Positions 41,634-51,838 of a stretch of 64,000 nt of DNA are shown in pieces. Where the stretch lies: contig NW_003314267.1 in NCBI RefSeq assembly GCF_000143415.4, positions 2,521,839 through 2,585,838 of the forward strand, read 5' to 3'. Below the pieces are notes generated by a model. The model was not told the DNA's origin and did not search any database. It was given only the letters and a program-made list of their open reading frames with translations. The position numbers were made by a program, and so were the translations under genes. Numbering within the stretch: the stretch's first letter is position 1; each line of letters begins with the position of its first letter. Source of the DNA: Selaginella moellendorffii (lineage: Eukaryota; Streptophyta; Lycopodiopsida; Selaginellales; Selaginellaceae).

Positions 41634-42631
41634 ATGGGGGTTAGATCGGTGCTGGCAGGGTCCAGCGCGCTGGCTGTTGGAGCGGCGGTGGCATTGCTGC
41701 ATTCTCCAGCGTTCATAGGTCGCTTCTATTCGGTGAGATCGACTGATCCATCAAAGCGTGCGCGAGGATTGACAGTTTTTTCCTCTCTCAGCTCATCCTC
41801 CTCCAGGTTCTTCTCTTTAGCACCATTGTTTGCGATTGTCCGGTAAGAGTTTTTTTCTCTCTCTCTCTTTTTGACGTCTTGGATTTTCTTTCACTTGCTC
41901 TTCTCGTGTCAGGCTTGGCAAGCGCTCATTCGAGGCCTTCTCTGCATTCCTTTAGGTGAGTTTTGTGATTTCTTTTGCTGGTTTCTAGGACTGAATGGAT
42001 CTTCCACCCCAGGAGCTTCTGCCATTGCATTCTTCGCCATAACACTGGGTGCACCGTTTGGAAACGAGTCAGTGAAGAAAAAAGAATTAAAAACAGCAGT
42101 TTGTATTTGCTGGTTTCCTGCAGGTTTTTCTGGCCGACCTTCTATTGGAGCTTTTTCATGTCAACTTTGATGGTCTCTCGTGTTTTTTTGTTTGATTCCT
42201 CTAGTTTCTTATGCCGCTTTTGCAACGCAGATCGCTCCCGCTGGCATGGTTCTAGGCCCGTCATGGCGACGCTGGCAACAAGTTTTCGCGTTCACGAGGT
42301 TCAAGCTTCGTCGAATACTTCTCTCTTGTCAGCTTCTCAAGTAAAGTTTGCTCTCGACTTTGCAGGCCAAGCGGTTCTCTGGAGCTGCTAGTTTGCGTGC
42401 CCGCTCATGGTGCTGCTGTGGGAGCCTGGATTGGTGCCTGGCCAATGCCCCTGGACTGGGAACGCGAATGGCAGGTCCGATACATCCCTCTCTTTTTTCC
42501 ACTGTAGTTTTCTACTCGCTCTTTTTCAGCAATGGCCGATCTCATGCACTTATGGAGCAACCGGTGGCTACTTGCTGGGGTCGCTTGTGACATTCATCCT
42601 GTTCGTGCACAAGAGCGGGAAAAAAAAGTAA
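41634..42631 (+). CDS. PIGF: PIG-F, GPI-anchor ethanolamine-phosphate transferase subunit
   Basis: Eight short exons (41634-41732, 41792-41842, 41913-41955, 42013-42055, 42124-42179, 42205-42340, 42366-42474, 42530-42631) join to 212 residues. Diagnostic blocks are ITLGAPFFWPTFYWSF, GAAVGAWIGAWPMPLDWERE and, across the last join, WQQWPISCTYGATGGYLLG. The WERxWQxWPISCT string is the PIG-F hallmark. The protein is almost wholly hydrophobic, with about six membrane spans, and ends in a basic HKSGKKK tail that could serve as an ER retrieval signal. PIG-F stabilises the PIG-O and PIG-G enzymes that add ethanolamine phosphate to GPI precursors in the ER. Introns are 25-70 bp; the 24-25 bp ones (42180-42204, 42341-42365) are strikingly small. 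Confidence 0.93.
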
Positions 42632-43039
42632 ATCAAATCGAAAGAATGACGAACTTCAGAAAGGTTCGATCTATCTAGTGTTTTCCTAGATCACCACTTC
42701 CAGAACAAATTAGGATCTGGAACTATTTCTCAGGTTAGCTGTTTGCAGACGTATCCTTTGTTTCTGCAGGTAATTTTCCATTAAGCTGGAGGTCGGCTCT
42801 AGCTTTGAACATTTGTGGAGCATGAAACTCAACTCATGGACATGTTGGCAAGTTAAAAGTTTTTTGTGAGATCATTGGTTGCTTGGAGAGTTTTTCTTGG
42901 AGATTGCAAACTTCACAGCAATGCTGCTGTTGGAGTGGATGCAAAACTTACACAATGTGCTTTTGCGAAATCGTGATCACTTGTGTTTACGAAGAGCAAA
43001 ACTTTGAGATACTTCCGGGATGGGTTTTTGTTCAATTTC
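42632..43039. other. Convergent 3' intergenic region
   Basis: Lies between the stops of PIG-F (+) and the SRA gene (-). It must contain their 3' UTRs. No other feature seen. Confidence 0.45.
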
Positions 43040-44046
43040 CTAGCTAGTGCGATACTTCCTCAGATTCCTGAGAGGCATGAAAAGATCAAGCAAGGAACAC
43101 CAAAACAAAACCAACTTACTTCGCCACTTCGTTCTTGTCGAAACTCATCCCCTTCCGCTCCACCAGGAACTTGTAAACCGTCCATCCATCTCCATCAACC
43201 TCGTCCCAGTAGCGAGTCACTCTAAACAGACCATCGTAGCGATAGCTCTTCTTCTTGAACCCAGACTCGATTCCCCGAATCACCCGGATTGGAACCTGGA
43301 AGAGAAAAGCGTTGGCGAGAGCAAGATTTCCCCGATCCAGGCTCTGGTCCTGGGCATAACACCCGGGCCGGGCGGTGTTTTGGTGATTGCCCCCAGCACC
43401 GTGGTAGACAAAGCGCTCGCCCGAGTCGTCGTCTTCGTAGCCACCAGAGAGAACGATGCTGTTTGCGACTGGCTCGCCCCACTTGTTGTCGTCGCCACCA
43501 ATCCACGAGATGCCGCCTTGGATGTGGCCGTGGAGCCCCACGATGCAAAGCTCAACGCGGAAGTGGAAGACGTCGCCAACTTCCACACCCGGGACGTGGC
43601 CAAAGTATTTTACACGGTTTAGCCACATACCCTGCAAAATAGATCATACACGAACTTATAAAGAGTTTCTAAAGGAAGACCCAAGATCCGATCTTTGAGA
43701 AGTCCAAGAACTCATAGGTTGAAATAAAGAGACAGAGCACAGAAGCAAAAGGAACAAAACCATCGAACCAAGAAACGAAAAGTCCCAAAAGCGAACCCAG
43801 CGAGAGAAGGAAAGAAAGTGGAGAGATGCTTGCCTGTTGACGCATGGCTTTGCCGGCGTTGAGGTCCGCACGGCCTGCCTTGTCCGCGGAGCGCAGCATC
43901 TCAAAATGTTGGAGAGCTCTGCGGACGGCAACTCGATCGACGCTGCAAGTCGAGGAGGAACTGGGCGAAGAAGGAGCTTCGGACGAGCAGCTGGTGCTCA
44001 GACTGATGCAAAGTTCGGCCTCCATTTTTCCATCGCCCCCCTCCAT
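43040..44046 (-). CDS. SRA/YDG-domain protein (SRA-only)
   Basis: Exons 44046-43834, 43631-43120 and 43067-43040 give 250 residues. The first 70 are Ser-rich with a basic helix (RRALQHFEMLRSADKAGR). The rest is an SRA (SET- and RING-associated, YDG) domain: HVPGVEVGDVFHFRVELCIV, GLHGHIQGGISWIGG, SIVLSGGYEDDDSGERFVYH, NLALANAFLFQVPIRVIRG, KKSYRYDGLFRVTRYW and YKFLVERKG. SRA domains flip out and read 5-methylcytosine. No SET, RING or PHD domain follows, unlike SUVH or UHRF/VIM proteins, so it resembles the small plant YDG proteins. The first intron uses a GC donor (CAG|GCAAGC). The last intron is strong (AA|GTAAGT); without it translation would stop one codon later (TAA at 43116-43118). ATG 44046 is the first in frame. 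Confidence 0.9.
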
Positions 44047-44376
44047 TTCTTGCTCCGCCTCCTCGCGATCATACAGCACAAGGGCCTACACAAAAAGAAG
44101 AAAAGGAGAAAAAAATGCCGGACACAAAAGCGCACTGTACCATTCCTCCTAGAACAGAACGCTAAAACCCTACTTGTTCGATTGTTGGTCAACTTGGTCA
44201 ACTCATTTCATAGTCGTTCCAAAGTCAAGATTGTTTCCAGGTAGTAAAGTTAAAAGTGATCTTTTGTCGGCCGGCTCAGAATTGTAAATCTCGTTATCAT
44301 GGTGGACTTACCAACATAGTTTGTAGTTTTGTGCTGGGAATAAAAAACACACTCTCCCCTCCATGATCAAAGAAGC
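44047..44376. other. Divergent intergenic region
   Basis: 330 bp between the SRA gene (-) and the GASA gene (+). Must hold both promoters; no clear element assigned. Confidence 0.4.
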
Positions 44377-44940
44377 ATGGACATGAGGATTTCTTCACTG
44401 ATCTTTCTGGCATTCCTGTTATGGATCTCTGTTGAGGTGATTTCATCTTACTCTGTTAGCAACACCATTTTGGTTCCAGGTAGACAGCAGTTTGGAGTCA
44501 CAACATGATGTGGATGAGCTCCTACCAGCTATCTACATACCACCAGTGAGTACCAAAATAATGCAAAAGAAGAAAAAAAACACACAATAAACTTGTTTTG
44601 TTTACCAGGTGGAAGTGACTTCATCCACCTCTACCCCTGCTCCAGGACCCTCCTCACCAGCACCAATTGGTAAAGTGTTTATAAAGCTTCCTTCACTTGG
44701 CTGTGCTGATGAGATGTCTCAATTTCCCTGTCCTGTGATCCACAACAAAACAAAACAGACTGTTCCAAAGAATGCAACAGGAGGTGCTCCAAAGCAGGCA
44801 GACCAAAGAGATGCCTCAAGTGCTGTAACATCTGCTGTGCAAAGTGCCACTGTGTTCCTCCTGGAACCTATGGCAACAGAGAGACATGCCCCTGCTATGC
44901 AACCATGACCAACCACAGGGGAGGCTTGAAATGTCCATAG
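44377..44940 (+). CDS. GASA/snakin gibberellin-regulated secreted peptide
   Basis: Exons 44377-44436, 44480-44545, 44609-44669 and 44759-44940 give 122 residues. The first exon codes a signal peptide ([20 protein letters not shown]). A variable, Ser/Thr/Pro-rich linker follows, then the 60-residue Cys-rich GASA domain: [38 protein letters not shown] and [19 protein letters not shown]. The VPPGTYGN...CPCY block is diagnostic. GASA/snakin peptides are secreted, disulfide-rich, and act in growth, hormone and defence responses. The domain normally has 12 Cys; this one has 13, because the residue before CNICC is Cys where Tyr or Ala-like residues are usual. An unpaired Cys could allow dimers (inference). 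Domain in the last exon, as usual. Confidence 0.94.
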
Positions 44941-45141
44941 AGAATCAAAAAAGAGGTATAGTGGAGTTCCAGGGCTCAATCAACCACAAGTTCTAGACAA
45001 GCAACATAGAGATGGAGTTAGTGCAAGCCAAATAATGTATTCAGGAACCAAAAAAAATCAACAGTACCAAGGCAGGAAAGAGAGAGGTGTCTAACAGCTA
45101 GCTAGCAGCATAGAAAACGAAATTCGAACGTATTATTTTAC

Positions 45142-46169
45142 TCACGGCTTTTCGTCCTTTCCCTCGCCGGCACCTTCCTCCTGCAGCAAGGCAACAAAAG
45201 ATCTCGCTGAGTAAACAATGCCACGAGAAAAGAACCAAAAGAAACTCGGCAGTTACCTGCATGTCTGAGGTCCACAGCGTTAGATTATCGCGCAGCAGCT
45301 GCATAATCAGAGTACTATCCTTGTAAGATTCCTCTCCCAAAGTGTCCAGCTCGGCAATTGCCTCGTCAAATGCCTGGAAATGGATAAACAGTGAGTGAGG
45401 TGAGTGGAAAGAAAAAAAAACGCAACGAAACACGACACACCCACAGACCTGTTTGGCAAGAGTACAAGCACGATCCGGGGAATTTAAAATCTCGTAGTAA
45501 AAGACCGAAAAATTGAGAGCGAGTCCAAGTCGAATCGGGTGCGTAGGAGGCAGCTGCGCAAGAGCGATGTCCTGCAAAGCACAGCTTCGAGTGAGCAAAC
45601 CAAGAACTTTCGAAAACAAACGAAAAGAATCAATAAAAAAAAGGAAGCTTTGCAAAGGAAAAGAGAGCTCCACCACTCTGGCCTTTGCTTACCTGCGCGG
45701 ATTTGTACGCGAGGAGAGTGTTCTCGGCAGCCTCTTTCCTCTCGGCACCGGTCTTAAACTCGGCCAAGTATCGGTGATAGTCGCCCTTCATCTTCAAGTA
45801 GAAAACCTTGGACTCGCCACTCGCGGAAGAGGAGATGAGATGGCTATCCAGGAGCTTGAGAATGCTGTCGCAGATAGTGCTAAGCTCCGCCTCCACCTTA
45901 GCGCGGTACTCCTTGATCATGGACACATGATCCTCATTGCCTTTGCTCTCCTCCTTCTGCTCGATGGAGGAGATTATCCGCCAGGAAGCCCTGCGAGCGC
46001 CGATGACGTTCTTGTACGCCACCGACAGGAGATTGCGCTCCTCGACTGTGAGCTCCTCCACATCCACGGCCTTGACGACATTCTTCATGAACTCCACCAT
46101 TTCGTCGTAGCGCTCGGCCTGCTCGGCGAGCTTGGCCATGTAGACGCTCTCCTCCCGCGGGCTCGTCAT
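45142..46169 (-). CDS. 14-3-3 phosphoprotein-binding protein
   Basis: Four exons (46169-45693, 45571-45449, 45373-45257, 45180-45142) give 251 residues. Family signatures are clear: [88 protein letters not shown] and [13 protein letters not shown]. The Lys/Arg of [10 protein letters not shown] and the Arg-Tyr of YHRY are the phosphate-binding residues. The C-terminal tail is short and acidic ([12 protein letters not shown]). 14-3-3 dimers bind phosphoserine and phosphothreonine motifs in client proteins such as H+-ATPase and metabolic enzymes, in cytosol and nucleus. Length is normal. Intron positions (after YKSAQ, LAKQ, SDMQ) are phase 0. Confidence 0.97.
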
Positions 46170-46703
46170 TCCTGGATTGGACAGGGCGGGAGTGAGAGAG
46201 GATCTCGAGGGATTTGGGAGAGATTTCAAGCGCGCCGGCAAGCGGTCACAAGAAATTTCAGCGCCGAGAGGATAGATCCAATCCACGAGCACTCACCTGT
46301 TCCTCGCCGTGCGCGCTCCTCCTAGGGTTTGGGAGAGCGCAAAAGAGAGCTTTTCTCGTGGAGCTAGAGGCCGGCGGTTCGATTCTCCGGCACACTTAGA
46401 TTCTCTTTTAGTACGGACCTCTCGTACGAATATTTAGGGCTCTAGCAGAGCTTCTAGGGTTCTAGGCTCGCGATACGATCACGATCAGGCGATGGACGAT
46501 CAGGTTGCTGCGATTGGAGCTCTAAAATGTGATTAGGTTTCATCGTACCGGCATTCGTCGAGAGCTTTGAGCGAGTATTTCGGCTCGCTGGCAATGGATT
46601 ATGATGCGGCTCTGCGATCGGACTCGATCGTCGCTCAAGAATGTGAGGCATTTCTTCGTGCAATCCAGCAGGATTGATCGATCTTTAATCTTTGATGTAG
46701 TTC
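46170..46703. other. Divergent region between 14-3-3 (-) and PPR (+), probably with PPR leader exon
   Basis: The PPR frame opens right after TAG at 46698-46700, which looks like an acceptor (TTTGATGTAG), so an upstream coding exon may lie here. Candidates are ATG 46492 with donor CAG|GTTGCT, which joins in phase to TTCGTGAAG, or the ATG near 46592 with a GTGAGG donor and a later acceptor. I cannot choose. Confidence 0.4.
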
Positions 46704-49568
46704 GTGAAGCAGCGAGCGGGAGCCGTGGAGAAGATTTCCAAATTGGAGGCATGGCTGTCGAGCGGCGTTCTTGCGGCTCTCAAGGCGTGCGGGAGCTTGA
46801 GGTACTTGGAAGCAGGCCAGAGAATCCATACTGACGCCCGTGAGAGCGCGGGGATCTTTGCAGATGCTTTCGTCGCGACCGCGGTGGTGGACATGTATGC
46901 TAAGTGTGGGAAAATGGCCGACGCTCGCAAGGTGTTCGATGAGATGCCGGCTCGAGACGTGGTGTCCTGGAACGCGCTACTGCTCGGTTACGCAGTGAAT
47001 GGCCAGGAGGATTTGGCTTTGGAGCTGCTCAGGGGAATGGAAAGAAGTGGCTGCTGTCCAAACGACCGGAGTTTCGTGGCTGGACTGATGGCCTGTGTCA
47101 ACTTGGCCGAGAAGGAAGTGGGACAGGAAGTTTGCGGCAAGGTCGTCAAGCTCGGATGCTTGGGGGAAGGGACGGAGCTCCATCACCGGGTTGCCAAGTA
47201 TGGCTACGAGTCCGACGAGTTCGTGGAGAACATCCTGATCAGTCTCTACGCCAAGTGTGGGAGCCTGGTGGATGCTCGAGCGGTGTTTGAGAAGATTCGA
47301 AGTCCCAACGTCGTGTCGTGGACAACTTTGATCATGGGATACGCGGAGACTGGTGACGGGAACTTGGCTTTGGAGATGTTCTCACAAATGGTTTCTCGGG
47401 GATGCGTACCAAACTCTCGGACTTTCGTCGCTGCGCTCAAGGCTTGTGCTACTTTGGCGTCTTCGGAGCCGGGCGAGCTGGTTGACGGCAGAGTTCTCAA
47501 GCTCGGAAGCTTAAGGAAGGGCTCAGCTATTCACTCTCAGGCTGCAAAACGTGGATTGGACAAGGATATCTTTGTGGCGAGCACTCTCGTCGATATGTAC
47601 TGCAAGGGCGGCAGCTTGGCCGATGCTACGTCGGTTTTCAGGGGAATGGCTCGCCGCGACGTCGTATGCTGGACCTCTCTCATACTCGGCTGTGCTGAAA
47701 ACGGGGAGGAGGAGCTGGCTCTAGAGATGTTTTACTCCATGCAGTCGGAGGGCTGTTCGCCGAATTCACGCACTTACGTTGCAGTCCTCGCAGCCTGTGC
47801 TGGGGTAGCACAGAAAGAAGAGGCGAAGCTCGTTGCCGGACAGTATTTGAAAGAGGTGACTCTAGAAGTTGGGAAGAAGATCCATCTGGACGCCACCAAG
47901 GGCGGTTTTCAAAGTGATACTTTCGTCGGCAACAGCTTAATTGGTATGTATGCAAAATGTGGAAGCCTGGCTGATGCTCACAAGGTTTTTGACAGGATGC
48001 CTGAGCGGGACGTGGTCTCTTGGACTGCTCTCATGCTGGGCTATGTGGAATGTGGCGAGGCCGAGGTGGCGTTTTCCTTGTTTGAGAGCATGGTCTCTGG
48101 AGGTTGCGTCCCCGATGGCAGAAGTTTCGTTGCGGCGTTGATGTCCTGTACAAGCTTGGCTGAGCAAGAAGAAGGTGACAAGCTTGCCAAAGTCAAGAGC
48201 GGGGCTTTGAAAAGAGGCATGGACATTCACTCGCTAGCCGCAAGGAACAGGTGGGACGCAGACATTTTTGTGGCTACGGCGCTGGTGGACATGTACGCGA
48301 ACTCCGGGAGCATGGACAATGCCCGGACAGTGTTTGAAAAAGTGCTTCATCGGGATGTGGTTTTGTGGAACTCGCTCATGCTGGGATACGTTCGTAATGG
48401 TGAAGCGGAGCTAGTTTTCGAGCTGTTTACCAAGATGAGAAGCCAGGGATGTCCGCCAGACTCGCAGAGCTTTGTTGCTGTTCTGACGGCATGCGGTAAT
48501 CTAGCTGAACGAGACGAAGGCAAGCACGTCAGTGGCAAAGTGGTGAAGGTGGAGTGCTTGGAAAAGGTTATGGCCGTGCACTCCGAAGCTGGTAAAACAG
48601 GAAAACTGGGCGATATGTTCGTGGCCAACACGTTGGTGGACGTGTACGCAAAATGCGGAAGCTTGCTGGATTGCCGAGCCGCATTTGACCGGATGCTTCA
48701 TCACGACGTGGTGTCCTGGAACGCTCTCATGTCAGCACTCGTTGAAAACAGCGAGGGACAGCTGGCTTTAGATCTCTTCACCAGCATGCAACAGCAAAGT
48801 GGTTTTCTTCCGGATTCTCGGACGCTAGTTGCGGCTCTTTCGGCCTGTGGTTGTGTGGTGGCACTGCAAACTGGAAAGCAAATTCAAGCTGACATCTGTA
48901 GGTGGGGACTAGAGGACAACGTTTTGGTGGCCAACTCGCTGGTCGATTTCTACGGCAGGTGCGGCAGGATCTCAGTCTCTCAACAGCTGTTTGAAGCAGT
49001 CACAGACCCGAGAAGTGTTTCGGCATGGACGTCTCTGATAGCGGGATACAGTCGTCAAGGGGACGCACAGAAGACGATTGAACTGTTTGAAGAAATGCAG
49101 AGACAAGGGATGAAAGGAGACAGAATCACGTATCTCTCAGTTCTAGCAGCTTGCAGTCATACTGGGCTTGTCGAGAAGGGAAAGACGTACTTCGAGGCAA
49201 TGCGAGCAGACCGGGACATCACTGTGGATGCCGTGCATTACGCCTGCATGGTGGATCTTCTGGGACGTGCCAATTATCTGGATGAGGCCATTGTGGTGCT
49301 GAAGAGCAATATACCATCGAACGTAGTAGCATGGACAGCGTTCCTGGGCGCGTGTGGAAAGTGGGGGAATCTAGAGCTGGGAAGGCTGGCTTTTGAAACG
49401 ATTGTGGGGCTGGACGAGAGAACTTACTCCGCTTATACGCTGATGGGAAATCTCTTTGCGAGCTTAGGAATGTGGGAGGAGCAAGCTCGGGTATTGGAGG
49501 AATGCAAGAGGATACAAACAGAGGCAGTTTTGCAAAAGATGATAAAGGTTTGCTCGTGTCAAGCATGA
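46704..49568 (+). CDS. Large PLS-class PPR protein with enlarged L motifs, E-type end (start unresolved)
   Basis: An open frame of 954 codons. Seven S motifs can be counted, such as AVVDMYAKCGKMADARKVF, TLVDMYCKGGSLADA, LIGMYAKCGSLADAHKVF and SLVDFYGRCGRISVSQQLF. Each P motif begins VVSWN/T or similar. Five of the L motifs are about 51 residues where 35 is normal; the extra piece has the pattern AEKEVGQEVCGKVVKLGCL, between the L helix A and the G-x-x-h-H segment. The end has VVAWTAFLGACGKWGNLELG (E1) and an E2-like helix pair (GMWEEQARVLEECKRI); no DYW. There is no ATG near the start of the frame: the first codons are TTC GTG AAG after a likely splice acceptor, so the true start is in an upstream exon. 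The TGA stop overlaps the proposed ATG of the next PPR gene. Confidence 0.82.
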   Translation: MKQRAGAVEKISKLEAWLSSGVLAALKACGSLRYLEAGQRIHTDARESAGIFADAFVATAVVDMYAKCGKMADARKVFDEMPARDVVSWNALLLGYAVNGQEDLALELLRGMERSGCCPNDRSFVAGLMACVNLAEKEVGQEVCGKVVKLGCLGEGTELHHRVAKYGYESDEFVENILISLYAKCGSLVDARAVFEKIRSPNVVSWTTLIMGYAETGDGNLALEMFSQMVSRGCVPNSRTFVAALKACATLASSEPGELVDGRVLKLGSLRKGSAIHSQAAKRGLDKDIFVASTLVDMYCKGGSLADATSVFRGMARRDVVCWTSLILGCAENGEEELALEMFYSMQSEGCSPNSRTYVAVLAACAGVAQKEEAKLVAGQYLKEVTLEVGKKIHLDATKGGFQSDTFVGNSLIGMYAKCGSLADAHKVFDRMPERDVVSWTALMLGYVECGEAEVAFSLFESMVSGGCVPDGRSFVAALMSCTSLAEQEEGDKLAKVKSGALKRGMDIHSLAARNRWDADIFVATALVDMYANSGSMDNARTVFEKVLHRDVVLWNSLMLGYVRNGEAELVFELFTKMRSQGCPPDSQSFVAVLTACGNLAERDEGKHVSGKVVKVECLEKVMAVHSEAGKTGKLGDMFVANTLVDVYAKCGSLLDCRAAFDRMLHHDVVSWNALMSALVENSEGQLALDLFTSMQQQSGFLPDSRTLVAALSACGCVVALQTGKQIQADICRWGLEDNVLVANSLVDFYGRCGRISVSQQLFEAVTDPRSVSAWTSLIAGYSRQGDAQKTIELFEEMQRQGMKGDRITYLSVLAACSHTGLVEKGKTYFEAMRADRDITVDAVHYACMVDLLGRANYLDEAIVVLKSNIPSNVVAWTAFLGACGKWGNLELGRLAFETIVGLDERTYSAYTLMGNLFASLGMWEEQARVLEECKRIQTEAVLQKMIKVCSCQA

Positions 49569-51838
49569 TCAACGACTCTGCCTTTCAAGATATGCTCTCA
49601 AGGTAGGTCTTGTAACACATTCATCGTGTTTTATGTTTTCCAGTTGTTGGCGCTCGAGGGTTCTTGTTTCTTCAGTGGGTCGTCACCAACCGCTATTCGG
49701 ATCCTTCGTATGGTTTGTGCTCTAAAGTTCACCTTATTTCATGGTCTCTAACTCACTGTTTGTTTTCCCTCAGTCTTCGAGAGCATGACATCGAACCCTC
49801 TTTCTCTGCTGCGTTGAAGTCGTGCACGGTCTTGAGAGATTGCGAGATCGGTAAGAGAATCCACTCCAATACAAATGCTGACAACACCGACGTCTTTCTC
49901 GCAACTGCCTTGGTGACCATGTACGCAAAATGCGGCAGCATGGCGAATGCCTGCATGGTTTTCGAGGGCATGCCTCACCGCGACGTGGTATCCTGGAACG
50001 CCTTGATGATGGGACACATCTCGAACGGACAGGCCGAGCTAGCTCTGGAGCAGTTTGCGCGAATGCAGACGTCCTGCCAGCCCAACGCAAGAAGTTTCGT
50101 GGCGGCACTTGCGGCGTGTGCTACAATGGCAGAAAAAGAAGACGGCCAAGGAAAGCAGACTTGGTTGGAGAAAGGGGTGTCTATCAGTTCCTCGGCAGCA
50201 GCGAGCAACTTGGTCTCCAACCTCTACGTGGCCAGCAGCCTGGTTGAACTGTACTCGAAATGCGGGGCGATGGTGGATGCTCGGAGGGTGTTTGATCGAA
50301 TAGAATCGCCTGACGTCGTGACATGGACTACGTTGATGGTCGGCTACGCAGACTCGGGTGACAGCGAGATGGCGCTTGTTTTGTTTCAAGCCATGCAGTC
50401 CCGAGGGGTGGCTCCAGATGCTCAGGCTTGTGTAGCTGCACTGAGGGCGTGCTCGAATCTGTCGGCGAGAGAAGATGGCAGGGAAGTTGATGGCAAGCTC
50501 GTGAAGATGGAGTACCTCGAGAGAGGCATGGCACTTCACTCGCTAGCGGCGAGAAATGGCTATCAGAAGGATATATTCGTGGCTAGCTCGTTGATCGACA
50601 TGTACTCCAAGTGTGGAAGCCTGGAAGACGCCTGGATGGCTTTCAGCAGGATGCTCCGGCACGACGTAGTGTCACTTACTGCTATGGTGCTGGGCTGCGA
50701 GATCAATGGCGAGCCAGAGCTAGCACTGGAGCTGTTCGAAAGAATGGTGGCTCGAGGACTCTCTCCGAACCTGAGAAGCTACGTCGCTGCGCTGATGGCC
50801 TGCGCGAGCTCGGCTGCCAAGAAACAAAGTGGAGGAGCAAAAGATGCTGGAAGAAGGAAAGAGTGCCTGGAAAAAGGCCGAGCTATCCATCTCCAATGCG
50901 TAAGCACTGGTTGTGACACAAACGTATTCGTTGCCAACACGCTCATCGACATGTATGCCAAGTGCGGCAGCCTGGAGGACGCCCGAGCGGTGTTTGACAG
51001 CATTCCAGACAGGAACGTGATATCCTGGAACGCTCTCCTGGCAGGATATGTGGAGAACGGCGAGAGTAGACTGGCACTGGAGCTCTTTAGTCGCATGGAG
51101 GCTGATCAAGCACAGGGATACGCGTTACTGGACGCTCGGACTCTCACAGCGGCTGTGAAAGCAAGTTCCATCCTCGTCGCTGTGGAATCTGGGAAGAGAG
51201 CTCACGGCATAGCCTGCAGGACAGGAGTGGAGGACGACACCGGGGTGGCAGTCTCTCTTGTTCACTTCTACGGCAAGTGTGGGATCACGGTAATAGCTCA
51301 GCAGCTTTTCGACTCTCTCAGTGGCTACAAGGACACTACGCTATGGAACGCACTGATGACAGGCTACAGCAACCAAGGCGACGCTGAGAGAGTCTTCTCA
51401 TCATTCGCGAGGATGAGAAACGAAGGCCTGCGAGGCGATGGTATCACGAGCCTGTTGCTCCTCGCGGCTTGCAGCCACGCCGGCCTGGTGGACAAGGGAC
51501 GAGAGATCTTTGAGAGCTTGCCGCTGGCGAGTAGAGCTCTGGGACACTACACTTGCATGGTGGACTTGCTGGGAAGATCGAACCAACTGGAGGCCGCGAT
51601 GGGATTGATCGCGTCTATGCCGTGGCAGCCGGATCTGGTGACTTGGATGACGCTGCTAGGCTCGTGCAAGAAGTGGAGCAACATGGAGGTGGCCAGAGTC
51701 GCGTTCCAGGAGCTGGTGAGAATCGATAGCCGGGAGGAGTCATCGTACTTGGTGATGGCCAACATCTACGCCAGCCATGGTCTGCTCGATGAGAGCTCCA
51801 AAGTTCTAGAGCTCAGGGACGAGTTGTTAGCACGGTGA
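49565..51838 (+). CDS. PLS-class PPR protein, tandem paralogue of the upstream gene
   Basis: Exon 49565-49602 (starting MINDSAFQDMLSS) splices AG|GTAGGT to CCCTCAG|T at 49774, and exon 2 runs to 51838: 700 residues. Five S motifs are seen (TALVTMYAKCGSMANACMVF, SLVELYSKCGAMVDARRVF, SLIDMYSKCGSLEDAWMAF, TLIDMYAKCGSLEDARAVF, SLVHFYGKCGITVIAQQLF). The same enlarged L motifs occur as in the gene before it (AREDGREVDGKLVKMEYLE). The end has an E1 motif (DLVTWMTLLGSCKKWSNME) and an E2-like LLDESSKVLELRDEL. No DYW. Its ATG overlaps the TGA of the previous gene (ATGA). An alternative without the first exon has no ATG before the first S motif. Predicted organellar RNA-binding protein. Confidence 0.83.

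Noticed and set aside
49664-49773. N-terminal extension of the second tandem PPR starting with TTG (FLQWVVTNRY...)
   Set aside because: It lacks an ATG and ends in a clear intron (…TTTTCCCTCAG); the splice from 49602 gives a proper Met and a better N-terminus.
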